Notes under the pieces: model-generated
Told to the model about the DNA's origin: nothing
Seen by the model: the letters and a program-made list of their open reading frames with translations, nothing else
Databases searched by the model: none
Made by a program: the position numbers and the translations under genes
Assembly (NCBI GenBank): GCA_030706265.1
Contig: JAUZOX010000020.1
Location: forward strand, 1-15,735
Reading direction: 5' to 3'
Length of the DNA stretch: 15,735 nt
From: Bacteroidota bacterium
GTDB lineage: Bacteria > Bacteroidota > Bacteroidia > Bacteroidales > Cfx3-03
Part shown: piece after piece, positions 1 to 8,350 of the stretch
How positions within the stretch are numbered: position 1 is the stretch's first letter
How the letters are laid out: each line of letters starts with the position of its first letter

Positions 1-2878
1 AATTGAGTTGAGTGTAAACATTCAAAGCGGATGGAATCCCGGTGGCCCCTCTATCACGCCCGATCTGGCTTTAAAAAAAATCGTTTATTCAGAGCTAAAG
101 ATTCAGGGTGGGAAAAAGGTGCATGTAACACTTCCCCAGCCAGAGACAAAATTAGTGTATAAAGACATTGTCGTTCAGGCATTCCAACAACCTTCTACTG
201 ATTTCCCGGTGAAAGATAAAGCTATCAAAAATTGGGGTCTAAAAACCTTTAACGAATCCTTCGGGATGAAAGGAATATATCCGCTGTATAAACTGCGCGA
301 TGAAAATATCTATAATTTTTATACGGGTAATACCATTAAAAAGGATGAAATCGTTAACCTTACGGATAAATACAAAAATGGGGTCATAGACTGGGATGCC
401 CCAAAGGGAGAATGGACCATCATCAGATATGGCTGGACCTGTACCGGTGTCACGACTTCAACGACAAGTGATGGGTGGAACGGTCTCTCGCTTGACCACT
501 TGAATCCTGAAGCTTTTAAAAAATTCAGTGATGACGTAATCGTGCCCCTGATCAAAACGGCTCAGTCTGCCGGCAATAGTCTGCATTTTCTTCAAACCGA
601 TAGCTGGGAAATGGGTAATGTTGGCTGGACCAACAACTTTATCAATGATTTTAAAAAATTCAGGGGCTATGATATAACGCCCTATCTTCCCGTCCTTGCA
701 GGAAGGGTTGTTGAAAGCCTTGAACAATCAGACCGGTTTCTTCAAGATTACCGAAAAACCATTGGTGATTGTATTGCAGCCTATCATTATCAGCTCTTTA
801 GTGATGTAGCACATCGATATGGACTGGGGATTCATCCTGAATCCGGAGGGCCCCATTCTGCACCCGTCGACGCATTGAAGGTAATGGCCATCAGTGATTA
901 TCCGCAGGGTGAATTCTGGGCAACTGCAAATACGCACCGGATAAAGGATGATGAGAGGCTTTCAGTTAAACAAAGCGCCTGTGTTGCACATACCACTGGC
1001 AAACGGTTTGTGGCTGCCGAAGGGCCTACTTCCATTGGGCCACAATGGGAAAGGGCGCCCAAAGATTTGAAAAGCAATATCGACCGTATCTTCTGCTCGG
1101 GTGTAAACCGGATTGAATGGCATCAGTTTACCTCGTCGCCAAAGGAATTCGGTATTCCTGGAAATGAGTATTTTGCAGGCACCCACCTGAATCCGAATGT
1201 TACCTGGTGGAAAGAAGCAGATGGATTTATCGGTTATCTGAACAGATGTTCATTCATGCTCTCAAAAGGGCTGTTTGTCGCCGATGTACTTTATTACTAC
1301 GGTGACGATGTACCCAATTTTGTCTTTTTAAAAGAAGATGCCAAAGATCTCCGCTTCGGTTATGATTGGGACAAATGTTCAAAAGATGCCCTGATAAAAC
1401 GCGTATCCGTAAAGAATGACAAGGCGGTCTTTCCGGATGGTATGAGCTATAATGTGTTGGTCCTGCCGGATGAAAGAAACATTGATTTAGAGGTATTGCG
1501 AAAGATAGAATCTCTGGTGAAAAATGGTTTGACGGTAGTGGGTCCGCGTCCCACAGGAGCGACCGGTTTAACCCATTACCCTGAAAGCGATAAAGAAGTC
1601 AATGAAATTGCAACCCGTATGTGGGGATCTACCGATGGTATGAGGAATATTGAAAACAACTACGGAAAAGGAAAGGTCATTTGGAGCATGGATTACAACC
1701 TTGCTAACCCGGACGACGAAATTTTGTCCAAAGACAGTACTGCAAAGAAAAAGAATATCAAAGTACCTACGTCATCTGAAAACATCATCAGGAAAAAAGA
1801 CATCAATGCCATTCTTTCCGATATGAAAGTAAAACCGGATTTCGAATTCACGAGTACGCAGGCAAATACTGCACTGGACTATATCCATCGCACATGCGAT
1901 GAAATGGAAATCTACTTTGTTGTGAACCGTTTTGGCCGAAAGGGAATCAATGATTTTGAGTACCGGTATCTGCCAACACTACCCGACCGTTTTGAACAGG
2001 TTGAATGCAAATTCAGGGTCACCGGAATGGTGCCGGAGCTTTGGGACCCGATGACCGGACAAGTTAAAAAAATAGTGACCTACAGGGAAGAAAACGGTCA
2101 GACCATAATCCCGCTCAGTTTGGAACCCGAAGGCTCAGTGTTTGTCGTATTTAGAAAAGCCGGAAATATGCCCCATATTACAAAAATTGAAAAAGACGGC
2201 AAGACACTGTTTCCCAACAATCAATATAAAGACTCAGATAAACAGGCCATTGAAATTACAAGAACCGGTAGTAAAGCTTTAACAACCATACTTGAGCCTG
2301 GCAAATATGTTATGACCTGGTCCAATGATAAAACAACCGAGGACAGCCTCAAATCTGCCAATCTGACCCAACCTCTTTCAGGCAAATGGATTGTCGAGTT
2401 TGATACCGCCTGGGGTGGTCCCAGACAGGTTGAGATCGACTCCTTAAAATCCTGGTCCCGTTTTGAAGATAAAGGAATAAAATATTACTCTGGAACAGCT
2501 GTTTATAAAAAATCTTTTTTGATTAACCCTGACCAACTCAAAGGGAATAAAGTCATGCTCGATTTGGGAAATGTTTTCGAAATGGCTACCGTTACCGTTA
2601 ACGGAACCAGGATGAATGTTAAATGGAATGCTCCTTTCGTGTTTGATTTAACGCATGCTGTTAAGGAGGGTGAAAACAAACTTGAGGTTGAGGTGGTGAA
2701 TCTTTGGCCTAACCGATTGATTGGCGACAGCAAACTACCTGCCGAAAAGCGCTTTACCAAAACAAACATCAATAAGTTTGATACTCCGGATTCGGAAAAG
2801 TATCTGAGGGAATCAGGATTGATCGGACCTGCTAAGCTTTGGTTCATCCACCAGGATTTGAATGAAATTCAGAAATAA
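1..2878 (+). CDS. GH106-like glycoside hydrolase, probable alpha-L-rhamnosidase (5' end missing)
   Basis: Probably a secreted or periplasmic enzyme releasing L-rhamnose or a similar sugar from plant or microbial polysaccharide. The frame is open to the window edge and the first possible start inside it (TTG at 8) is unlikely to be genuine, so the signal peptide and first part of the catalytic domain lie outside the window. Numbering from position 8, the catalytic region carries TDSWE (197-201), HPESGGP (276-282), AAEGPTS (336-342) and HLNPNVTWW (393-401), acid-rich blocks I associate with the large GH106-type proteins. Roughly residues 790-930 form a C-terminal beta-sandwich resembling the GH2 sugar-binding fold, with VNGT, GENKLEVEV and LWPNRLIGD. 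About 956 residues are visible; full-length relatives are usually above 1,000. Substrate is uncertain, because many GH106-like paralogues in Bacteroidota are uncharacterised. No susC/susD genes are visible here. Confidence 0.8.
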   Translation, partial: IELSVNIQSGWNPGGPSITPDLALKKIVYSELKIQGGKKVHVTLPQPETKLVYKDIVVQAFQQPSTDFPVKDKAIKNWGLKTFNESFGMKGIYPLYKLRDENIYNFYTGNTIKKDEIVNLTDKYKNGVIDWDAPKGEWTIIRYGWTCTGVTTSTTSDGWNGLSLDHLNPEAFKKFSDDVIVPLIKTAQSAGNSLHFLQTDSWEMGNVGWTNNFINDFKKFRGYDITPYLPVLAGRVVESLEQSDRFLQDYRKTIGDCIAAYHYQLFSDVAHRYGLGIHPESGGPHSAPVDALKVMAISDYPQGEFWATANTHRIKDDERLSVKQSACVAHTTGKRFVAAEGPTSIGPQWERAPKDLKSNIDRIFCSGVNRIEWHQFTSSPKEFGIPGNEYFAGTHLNPNVTWWKEADGFIGYLNRCSFMLSKGLFVADVLYYYGDDVPNFVFLKEDAKDLRFGYDWDKCSKDALIKRVSVKNDKAVFPDGMSYNVLVLPDERNIDLEVLRKIESLVKNGLTVVGPRPTGATGLTHYPESDKEVNEIATRMWGSTDGMRNIENNYGKGKVIWSMDYNLANPDDEILSKDSTAKKKNIKVPTSSENIIRKKDINAILSDMKVKPDFEFTSTQANTALDYIHRTCDEMEIYFVVNRFGRKGINDFEYRYLPTLPDRFEQVECKFRVTGMVPELWDPMTGQVKKIVTYREENGQTIIPLSLEPEGSVFVVFRKAGNMPHITKIEKDGKTLFPNNQYKDSDKQAIEITRTGSKALTTILEPGKYVMTWSNDKTTEDSLKSANLTQPLSGKWIVEFDTAWGGPRQVEIDSLKSWSRFEDKGIKYYSGTAVYKKSFLINPDQLKGNKVMLDLGNVFEMATVTVNGTRMNVKWNAPFVFDLTHAVKEGENKLEVEVVNLWPNRLIGDSKLPAEKRFTKTNINKFDTPDSEKYLRESGLIGPAKLWFIHQDLNEIQK

Positions 2879-3058
2879 ATTAGCTGCACCCGGATCCTGA
2901 TTTGTCATCAACTCTTGTATTTGGACAACTTATCATGTGTGACGACAGTTTGCTGCACAACACTGATGTCCAATGCCGTACATATTGCAAAACAATTTTG
3001 CGCCCGTGCTTTTAAGTATTGCCTTACCGAAATCAACAAGGATGAGAAAAAAAAACTA

Positions 3059-3066
3059 TACCTTTG
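3059..3066 (+). promoter_or_regulatory. Bacteroidota -7 promoter element TACCTTTG for the carboxylase operon
   Basis: Exact match to the TAnnTTTG consensus used by the Bacteroidota primary sigma factor. No TTG was found at the expected -33 distance, so the call rests on the -7 box and its position. Transcription would begin near 3073 and give a leader of about 260 nt before the biotin carboxylase start. Confidence 0.5.
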
Positions 3067-3080
3067 CATATCCGGTTTTA

Positions 3081-3102
3081 AAAAATGTATGAAGACATTT
3101 TT
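3081..3102 (+). promoter_or_regulatory. Inverted repeat at the start of the predicted leader
   Basis: Perfect 8-bp arms AAAAATGT and ACATTTTT around a 6-nt loop, just downstream of the predicted transcription start. It could be an operator or a 5' RNA stem; it has no T-tract that would suggest a terminator. Confidence 0.35.
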
Positions 3103-3288
3103 ATTAACCTGGTGAAATGAGTTTGGCTCGGATGCTGACCAGAAAATGAAAATACGCCAAGAATTCCAACCAATATTTAAAAAAATATACTTTACTGATA
3201 AAAACAATAAAGTATAAATTTACATTTTAGGGTAGTATCATGTTGAACGCTTTTACGTTTTAAAACAAGCTACTACTTGATCATAAAA

Positions 3289-3309
3289 CAGTTGATCTTT
3301 TATCAGCTG
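3289..3309 (+). promoter_or_regulatory. Leader hairpin 27 bp before the biotin carboxylase start
   Basis: CAGTTGAT and ATCAGCTG form an 8-bp stem with one G-T wobble and loop CTTTT. The left arm belongs to a 15-bp direct repeat (TTGATC at 3277 and 3292). A T-run follows at about 3323-3329, so an attenuator is possible, but the spacing is loose. Confidence 0.3.
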
Positions 3310-3336
3310 CATTTACATTAAAATTTTTTTGTCGAC

Positions 3337-4857
3337 ATGATACAAAAAGTACTAGTTGCTAACCGGGGTGAAATTGCAGTGCGCATAATGCGTAGTTGCC
3401 GGGAAATGGGAATTAAAACGGTAGCAGTTTTCTCGGAAGCAGATAGATCTTCCATGCATGTTCAGTACGCTGATGAGGCATATTTTATTGGTGAATCGCT
3501 TTCAACCGATAGTTATTTGAATATTGATAAAATTATCGGGGTTGCAAAACAATCGGGTGCAGATGCCATTCATCCGGGTTATGGATTTTTAAGTGAAAAA
3601 GCAGCCCTTGCTGAAAGATGCGAAGCCGAAAATCTCATCTTCATCGGCCCTTCGGCTCATGCCATTGCGACAATGGGAGATAAAATCACGGCAAGGAAAA
3701 CCATGATAGCGGCAGGTGTTCCTGTAGTGCCGGGTACAAGCGATAAAGTAACCTCAGAAAAAGATGCGATAGCCGCCGTAAAAGAGATCGGACTTCCGGT
3801 CATGATCAAGGCTTCTGCCGGAGGGGGCGGAAAAGGAATGAGACTGGTTAGAAAAGAAAAGGACATTGTCAGCTCGTTGCGGGCGGCCCGTTCAGAAGCG
3901 GCTGCATCATTTGGCGATGATGCGGTATATATCGAAAAATATATCGACTCTCCACACCATATTGAATTTCAGGTATTGGCAGATAAACACGGCAATACCG
4001 TTCATCTCTTTGAACGGGAATGTTCCGTACAACGCAGACATCAAAAAGTGGTTGAGGAGACCCCCTCACCGCTCATGACACCCGAAAAGAGAATAGAGAT
4101 GGGGAATGCGGCAGTTTCAGCTGCTAAGGCGGTTAACTATTCAGGTGCCGGAACCATTGAGTTTATCGTTGACGATAATCTGAATTATTATTTTCTGGAG
4201 ATGAATACCCGTTTACAGGTTGAGCACCCTATCACTGAACGTGTTGTAGGGATTGATCTGGTAAAAGAGCAGATTAATGTTGCCAATGATAAAGTATTAT
4301 CATTCAAACAGGAAGAATTAAGCCAACACGGCCATGCGATAGAATGCCGGATATATGCCGAAGACGCAGAAAATAATTTCATGCCGAACCCTGGTTTGAT
4401 ACGACACGTAACGGAACCTTATGGATTTGGAATTCGTTGCGACGGTTATGTTTATGAAGGCTACACCATTCCGATCTATTATGATTCCATGATTGCCAAA
4501 CTGATCGTTTGGGGTGATAACCGTGAAGAAGCCATCGAAAGGATGAAAAGGGCCCTGTTCGAGTATAAAATTACCGGTGTAAAAACATCGATTCGTTTTC
4601 TTTCACGCATTATGGATGCTCCTGATTTCAGGGAAGGAAAGTATAACACCCATTTTATTGAAAAAAATCTTCCTTTCCTCCTTGCAGAAGGTGATTATGA
4701 TGGCAAAAGTCCACAATTATACGAAGACCTTGCGGTAATGGTTGCTTTTTTTGATTATCAGTCACGTTTAAATGAAAAGAGTTCGAAATGGGCTCCACTC
4801 GTAAAATCGAGCATTTGGAAACACATTGGACGAAGAAGAGCGACGACTGAAATGTAA
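3337..4857 (+). CDS. accC: Biotin carboxylase subunit of an acyl-CoA carboxylase
   Basis: ATP-dependent carboxylation of biotin on the carrier protein encoded next, the first half-reaction of an acetyl-/propionyl-CoA carboxylase. The 506-residue protein has the complete biotin carboxylase fold: N-terminal domain from VLVANRGEIAVR, ATP-grasp with KASAGGGGKGM (158-168), ERECSVQRRHQK (226-237) and EMNTRLQVEHP (288-298). Residues matching E. coli AccC K116, K159, K238, E288, N290, R292, E296 and R338 are visible, at 116, 158, 237, 288, 290, 292, 296 and 338. It is about 57 residues longer than E. coli AccC (449); the extra C-terminal tail is basic and I assign it no function. The start ATG has no clear Shine-Dalgarno site. 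It is first of a run with gaps of 44 and 12 bp to the next two genes, which argues for a dedicated propionyl-CoA-type complex rather than housekeeping fatty-acid synthesis (inference). Confidence 0.93.
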   Translation: MIQKVLVANRGEIAVRIMRSCREMGIKTVAVFSEADRSSMHVQYADEAYFIGESLSTDSYLNIDKIIGVAKQSGADAIHPGYGFLSEKAALAERCEAENLIFIGPSAHAIATMGDKITARKTMIAAGVPVVPGTSDKVTSEKDAIAAVKEIGLPVMIKASAGGGGKGMRLVRKEKDIVSSLRAARSEAAASFGDDAVYIEKYIDSPHHIEFQVLADKHGNTVHLFERECSVQRRHQKVVEETPSPLMTPEKRIEMGNAAVSAAKAVNYSGAGTIEFIVDDNLNYYFLEMNTRLQVEHPITERVVGIDLVKEQINVANDKVLSFKQEELSQHGHAIECRIYAEDAENNFMPNPGLIRHVTEPYGFGIRCDGYVYEGYTIPIYYDSMIAKLIVWGDNREEAIERMKRALFEYKITGVKTSIRFLSRIMDAPDFREGKYNTHFIEKNLPFLLAEGDYDGKSPQLYEDLAVMVAFFDYQSRLNEKSSKWAPLVKSSIWKHIGRRRATTEM

Positions 4858-4901
4858 ATAACTGATAGAATTTATTTTGCTATTTCTTAAAAGGAAAAAA
4901 T

Positions 4902-5411
4902 ATGTCATTGGAATTTTCAATTGATGGCCGTAAGCCTGAAGTTAAATTGATTGAATCTAAAGGTTCACGGGTTAAAATATCAATAGACGGGAGAGTCTAT
5001 GATGCAGATATAGTAAAGTTTGGAAATGGTCTATATTCTATCATCATAGATGGACAGTCGTTTTCAATCGAAATGATTGAAGAAGATACTCCAAAACATT
5101 ATGTACTGAATACTTTTTACAAGAGCTTTAATGTTGAAATCATCGATGCCGAAAAACGTTACCAGCGTAGTCGGTTAAAGGGCTCCAAGATTGGGGGCGA
5201 GAATAATATCTCCTCGCCAATGCCTGGAAAGGTTGTGGGCATCCCGGTTAAGGTAGGTCAAAAAGTTGAGGCCGGGCAACCTGTGATCATCATATCGGCC
5301 ATGAAAATGGAGAGTGAATTAAAGGTTAAAAATGCCGGAAAAGTTAAAGAAATTAGGGTAAAGGAAGGTGCGGTCATAGATGCAAACCAGATACTCATGA
5401 TCATTGAATAA
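4902..5411 (+). CDS. Biotin carboxyl carrier protein of the acyl-CoA carboxylase
   Basis: Carries carboxybiotin between the biotin carboxylase and the carboxyltransferase encoded on either side. The last 70 or so of 169 residues form a biotinyl domain: SSPMPGKV (104-111) begins it and SAMKMES (132-138) holds the biotinylated lysine, K135. The usual AMKM core is preserved. The first 95 residues are an all-beta, low-complexity region typical of stand-alone carriers in three-subunit PCC-like systems, probably used for docking. AAGGA at 4891-4895, six bases before the ATG, is one of the better ribosome-binding sites in the window and fixes the start. The 12-bp gap to the next gene supports co-translation. 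An oxaloacetate or methylmalonyl-CoA decarboxylase gamma-like carrier is the alternative, but those normally come with a membrane beta subunit, which is absent here. Confidence 0.9.
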   Translation: MSLEFSIDGRKPEVKLIESKGSRVKISIDGRVYDADIVKFGNGLYSIIIDGQSFSIEMIEEDTPKHYVLNTFYKSFNVEIIDAEKRYQRSRLKGSKIGGENNISSPMPGKVVGIPVKVGQKVEAGQPVIIISAMKMESELKVKNAGKVKEIRVKEGAVIDANQILMIIE

Positions 5412-5423
5412 ATAATTATAAGG

Positions 5424-6959
5424 ATGTCGACACTGGAAGAAAAATATAAAAAACTGGAAGAGTTAAACCATCTCGCAGAAATGGGCGGTGGCGTTGAACG
5501 CATAAAAAAGCATCATGCCTCCGGTCGGAAGACTGCCCGTGAACGCATTGAGCTCTTGCTGGATCCGGGTACATTTACAGAACTGGATAAGTTTGTAGTA
5601 CACCGCTCACATGACTTTGGTATCGAAAAGGACAAGTTTCTCGGAGACGGTATGGTGACCGGTTATGGAAAAATTGACGGCCGGTTGGTATATGTTCATG
5701 CCCAGGATTTTACTGTATTTGGAGGTTCAATGAGCCGGGCAAATGCAGATAAAGTGGTCAAGATAATGGATATGGCTATAAAGATGGGCGCTCCGGTCAT
5801 AGGTTTGAATGATTCAGGTGGTGCGCGTATCCAGACAGGGGTAAGAAGCCTGGCAGGATATGCCGATATCTTTTTCAGAAATGTCAAAGCATCGGGTGTT
5901 ATTCCCCAGTTATCTGCAATTTTAGGTCCTTGTGCGGGCGGAGCAGTATACTCACCCGCTATTACTGATTTTATCATCATGACCAAAGAAAACAGTTACA
6001 TGTTTATCACCGGTCCCGATGTAGTGAAATCGGTTACGCATGAAGAGGTATCCAAAGAAGAACTGGGAGGCGCTGAAACCCACAATGAGAAGAGTGGGGT
6101 TGCCCATTTTGTGGCGGAAGATGATGACCAGGCCATCATGATGCTACGTGAATTGATGAGTTTCATTCCCAGTAACAACATGGAAGATCCTCCGGTCCAT
6201 CTCAGTGATGACCCTGTCGACAGGATGGATGAATCGTTGCAGACGTTGGTTCCCAACGATCCGAACAAGCCCTATGACATGAAAGAACTTATTTTCAGCG
6301 TTGTAGACAACCACAACTTCTTTGAGGTCATGCCCTATTATGCACAAAATATCATAATCGGCTTTGCCCGTTTTGATGGACGCTCGGTTGGTATCGTTGC
6401 AAATCAACCGGAATACCTGGCAGGTGTCCTCGATATCAATGCATCTGTAAAGGCTGCTCGTTTTGTGCGTTTCTGTGACTCCTTCAATATCCCGCTTATC
6501 ACTTTTGAGGATGTACCTGGATTCCTTCCGGGAACATTCCAGGAATATAACGGCATAATCCGCCATGGGGCCAAATTGCTGTATGCCTTTTGTGAAGCAA
6601 CGGTTCCCAAGATTACGGTTATTACCCGTAAAGCATATGGGGGAGCATACTGTGTGATGTCAAGCAAACATATTGGTGCAGATGTCAATCTTGCATATCC
6701 GACTGCAGAAATTGCGGTTATGGGACCGGATGGAGCCGTCAGTATCTTATACAAGAAACTGAGCCCGGAAGAAAAAGCCAATAAGGTGGAAGAATATCGC
6801 GAGACTTTTGCAAATCCTTATAAGGCAGCTGAATTGGGTTATATTGATGAAGTTATTTTCCCGCGTGAAACACGCTACAAGATAATCCAGGCACTGGAAA
6901 TGACGCGTAACAAAAGCGTCTCTAATCCGGCCCGCAAGCACGGGAATATTCCACTTTAA
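5424..6959 (+). CDS. Acyl-CoA carboxylase carboxyltransferase subunit (PCC beta / MmdA type)
   Basis: Transfers carboxyl between carboxybiotin and an acyl-CoA, most likely propionyl-CoA/methylmalonyl-CoA. The 511-residue protein has two crotonase-like halves. The N-terminal half has SGGARIQTG (131-139) and GPCAGGAVYSPA (168-179), which form one oxyanion site; the C-terminal half has VPGFLPG (364-370), GGAYCVMSSKHIGAD (406-420) and TAEIAVMGPDGA (427-438). Length matches the PccB/MmdA family. In human and actinobacterial PccB the GGAY motif is followed by Asp, a residue linked to propionyl-CoA preference; here it is Cys410, so the substrate should not be taken as settled. AAGG directly abuts the ATG. 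Because the biotin carboxylase is in the same operon and no MmdB membrane subunit is nearby, an ATP-driven carboxylase is favoured over a sodium-pumping decarboxylase. Confidence 0.9.
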   Translation: MSTLEEKYKKLEELNHLAEMGGGVERIKKHHASGRKTARERIELLLDPGTFTELDKFVVHRSHDFGIEKDKFLGDGMVTGYGKIDGRLVYVHAQDFTVFGGSMSRANADKVVKIMDMAIKMGAPVIGLNDSGGARIQTGVRSLAGYADIFFRNVKASGVIPQLSAILGPCAGGAVYSPAITDFIIMTKENSYMFITGPDVVKSVTHEEVSKEELGGAETHNEKSGVAHFVAEDDDQAIMMLRELMSFIPSNNMEDPPVHLSDDPVDRMDESLQTLVPNDPNKPYDMKELIFSVVDNHNFFEVMPYYAQNIIIGFARFDGRSVGIVANQPEYLAGVLDINASVKAARFVRFCDSFNIPLITFEDVPGFLPGTFQEYNGIIRHGAKLLYAFCEATVPKITVITRKAYGGAYCVMSSKHIGADVNLAYPTAEIAVMGPDGAVSILYKKLSPEEKANKVEEYRETFANPYKAAELGYIDEVIFPRETRYKIIQALEMTRNKSVSNPARKHGNIPL

Positions 6960-7007
6960 TCAAACGAGATAACTGCTTTGGATATCACCAAAAAACAGTA
7001 AGAGATT

Positions 7008-8249
7008 ATGCATTCATCCATCAAACGGGTCGCTCATTTTATTCTAAGACTCCTGAAAGGGATTGGAATATTCATTGTTACGCTTGCGGTTATCTTCATG
7101 ATGATTTATCTATGGGCACCTGTTTACAAATTTTCGTTGCATGAGCCTTTCCGTGGAGACAAGTTATTTAATCCGTATGCCAGGATGGATAGCAATAGCT
7201 GGCGTAAAGCAAACTTTCATATGCATTCCCGAATGGCAGGAGGTTTAACGGACGGAAGGCTGAATACTAGTCAAGCCATTTATAAAACATACCGGCGTTT
7301 GGGATACGATGTCTTTTCAATTTCCGACTATATGCGCGTCAACAAATATGGGGAAGGGCTACAAACCTATGTGCCTGCATATGAGCATGGGTATGGTATC
7401 TGGAAAAACCACCAGCTTTGTATCGGTTCAAAAGGAGTCTCTTATCTCGATTACCCCTTTGGACAAACCCTTAACGATAAACAGCATATCATTGATGTTT
7501 TGAAAAAGAAAAATGAAATCGTAACCATAGCTCACCCTCAGTTCAGAAAGGGATACTCACCCAATGACTTTCGTTATCTGCGTAATTATGATCTCTTGGA
7601 GGCATTAAATCATTACCGTTTTTCATTGCCCCAATGGGACGCGGCGCTTTCATCGGGCTATCCGGCTTATATCATAGCCTCTGACGATGCCCATGATGTA
7701 AACAAACCTGGTGAAGTTGGACGATGCGTAACATTTATCAATTCCCCATCTGATAAACCGGAAGATATCATTTCTAATCTTAAAGCCGGAAATGCGTATG
7801 GGGTAAGCGTCGGAAGGTATGAAAAGGAAACCATTGACAGTATTGCTGCTACTGCCTTCAATATTCCTAAAGTGAACACCGTCACCGTACGCAATGATTC
7901 ATTGTTTGTTGCCGTTAGTACTAAAGCCGATGCTTTTCGCTTTATTTCACAAGATGGAAATCTCAAATCCCTTGTCCGCAACAACACAAAGGCAGTTTAT
8001 CCGATCAGCAAGACTGACCCTTATATCAGAACTGAAATCCTTTTTGCCGGGACACATTTATCGGACAGCATTACCATATATCTTAATCCTGTTTACCGTT
8101 ATAGCGGAGATAAACCTGTTAAACCGGCTGCTCCTGAGATAAATACAGTCGCTACCCTCCTCTATCGTCTCCTTGCTTTCTGTACTTTGATATTCATCCT
8201 TATCAATATCTTTGTTTTAAAAAACAGAAGCAGAAGAAAAGAAAGATAA
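7008..8249 (+). CDS. PHP-domain-like protein anchored at both ends in the membrane
   Basis: Probable metal-dependent phosphoesterase-like domain held outside the cytoplasm; substrate unknown. The 413-residue protein has a hydrophobic segment at about 17-36 and another at about 382-404, followed by a basic tail. Between them are PHP-type motifs: HMH (71-73) with a following DG (82-83), SDY (106-108), AHP (175-177), LLEALN (196-201) and SDDAH (225-229). In canonical PHP proteins motif II reads DH; here the His is Tyr108. I also cannot find the usual metal-bridging Glu, where the sequence reads CIGSKGVSY (138-146). The metal centre may therefore be altered. After about residue 275 a beta-rich segment resembles a small sandwich domain. 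It starts 48 bp after the carboxyltransferase with a weak AAGAGA site, and the glycosyltransferase follows 101 bp on, so a role in envelope lipid or glycan processing is more plausible than one in carboxylation (inference). Confidence 0.6.
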   Translation: MHSSIKRVAHFILRLLKGIGIFIVTLAVIFMMIYLWAPVYKFSLHEPFRGDKLFNPYARMDSNSWRKANFHMHSRMAGGLTDGRLNTSQAIYKTYRRLGYDVFSISDYMRVNKYGEGLQTYVPAYEHGYGIWKNHQLCIGSKGVSYLDYPFGQTLNDKQHIIDVLKKKNEIVTIAHPQFRKGYSPNDFRYLRNYDLLEALNHYRFSLPQWDAALSSGYPAYIIASDDAHDVNKPGEVGRCVTFINSPSDKPEDIISNLKAGNAYGVSVGRYEKETIDSIAATAFNIPKVNTVTVRNDSLFVAVSTKADAFRFISQDGNLKSLVRNNTKAVYPISKTDPYIRTEILFAGTHLSDSITIYLNPVYRYSGDKPVKPAAPEINTVATLLYRLLAFCTLIFILINIFVLKNRSRRKER

Positions 8250-8290
8250 ACGAATTTACCATGGTATTCTTTCAGGTTTTAGGTGTATAA

Positions 8291-8319
8291 CTGGAACTTA
8301 GAACTATAGCCCTGGAACT
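8291..8319 (+). repeat. Direct repeat CTGGAACT, 21-bp period, upstream of the glycosyltransferase
   Basis: CTGGAACT occurs at 8291-8298 and again at 8312-8319, two helical turns apart, in the 101-bp gap before the glycosyltransferase. The spacing is compatible with an activator or repressor site, but eight bases twice in AT-rich DNA can arise by chance. Confidence 0.25.
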
Positions 8320-8350
8320 GCGTTATTATTATTGAGATAAGATCATTAGA

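Larger units (their letters stand above)
2879..3336. other. 458-bp gene-free region between the glycoside hydrolase and the carboxylase operon
   Basis: No convincing gene on either strand; the two short open frames here lack homology that I recognise and have poor codon character. The left part has a TTGGACA/TGTCCAA inverted pair (2921-2927 and 2967-2973) and a perfect GCAAAA-CAA-TTTTGC repeat (2987-3001). The right part is AT-rich and contains the -7 element and leader hairpins described separately. No clear intrinsic terminator for the upstream gene was found. Confidence 0.6.

Noticed and set aside
2987..3001. GCAAAA-CAA-TTTTGC as terminator of the glycoside hydrolase gene
   Set aside because: The stem is weak and A/T-rich, has a 3-nt loop, is 109 bp past the stop codon, and has no T-run after it.
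2908..3207. Short open frames on both strands (66 and 99 codons) in the gap after the glycoside hydrolase
   Set aside because: They overlap each other on opposite strands, show no recognisable domain or plausible ribosome-binding site, and cover the predicted promoter.
5424..6959. Sodium-pumping methylmalonyl-CoA decarboxylase complex
   Set aside because: No MmdB-type membrane subunit is in the window and an intact biotin carboxylase sits in the same operon, which favours an ATP-dependent carboxylase. The beta subunit could be encoded elsewhere, so this is not fully excluded.
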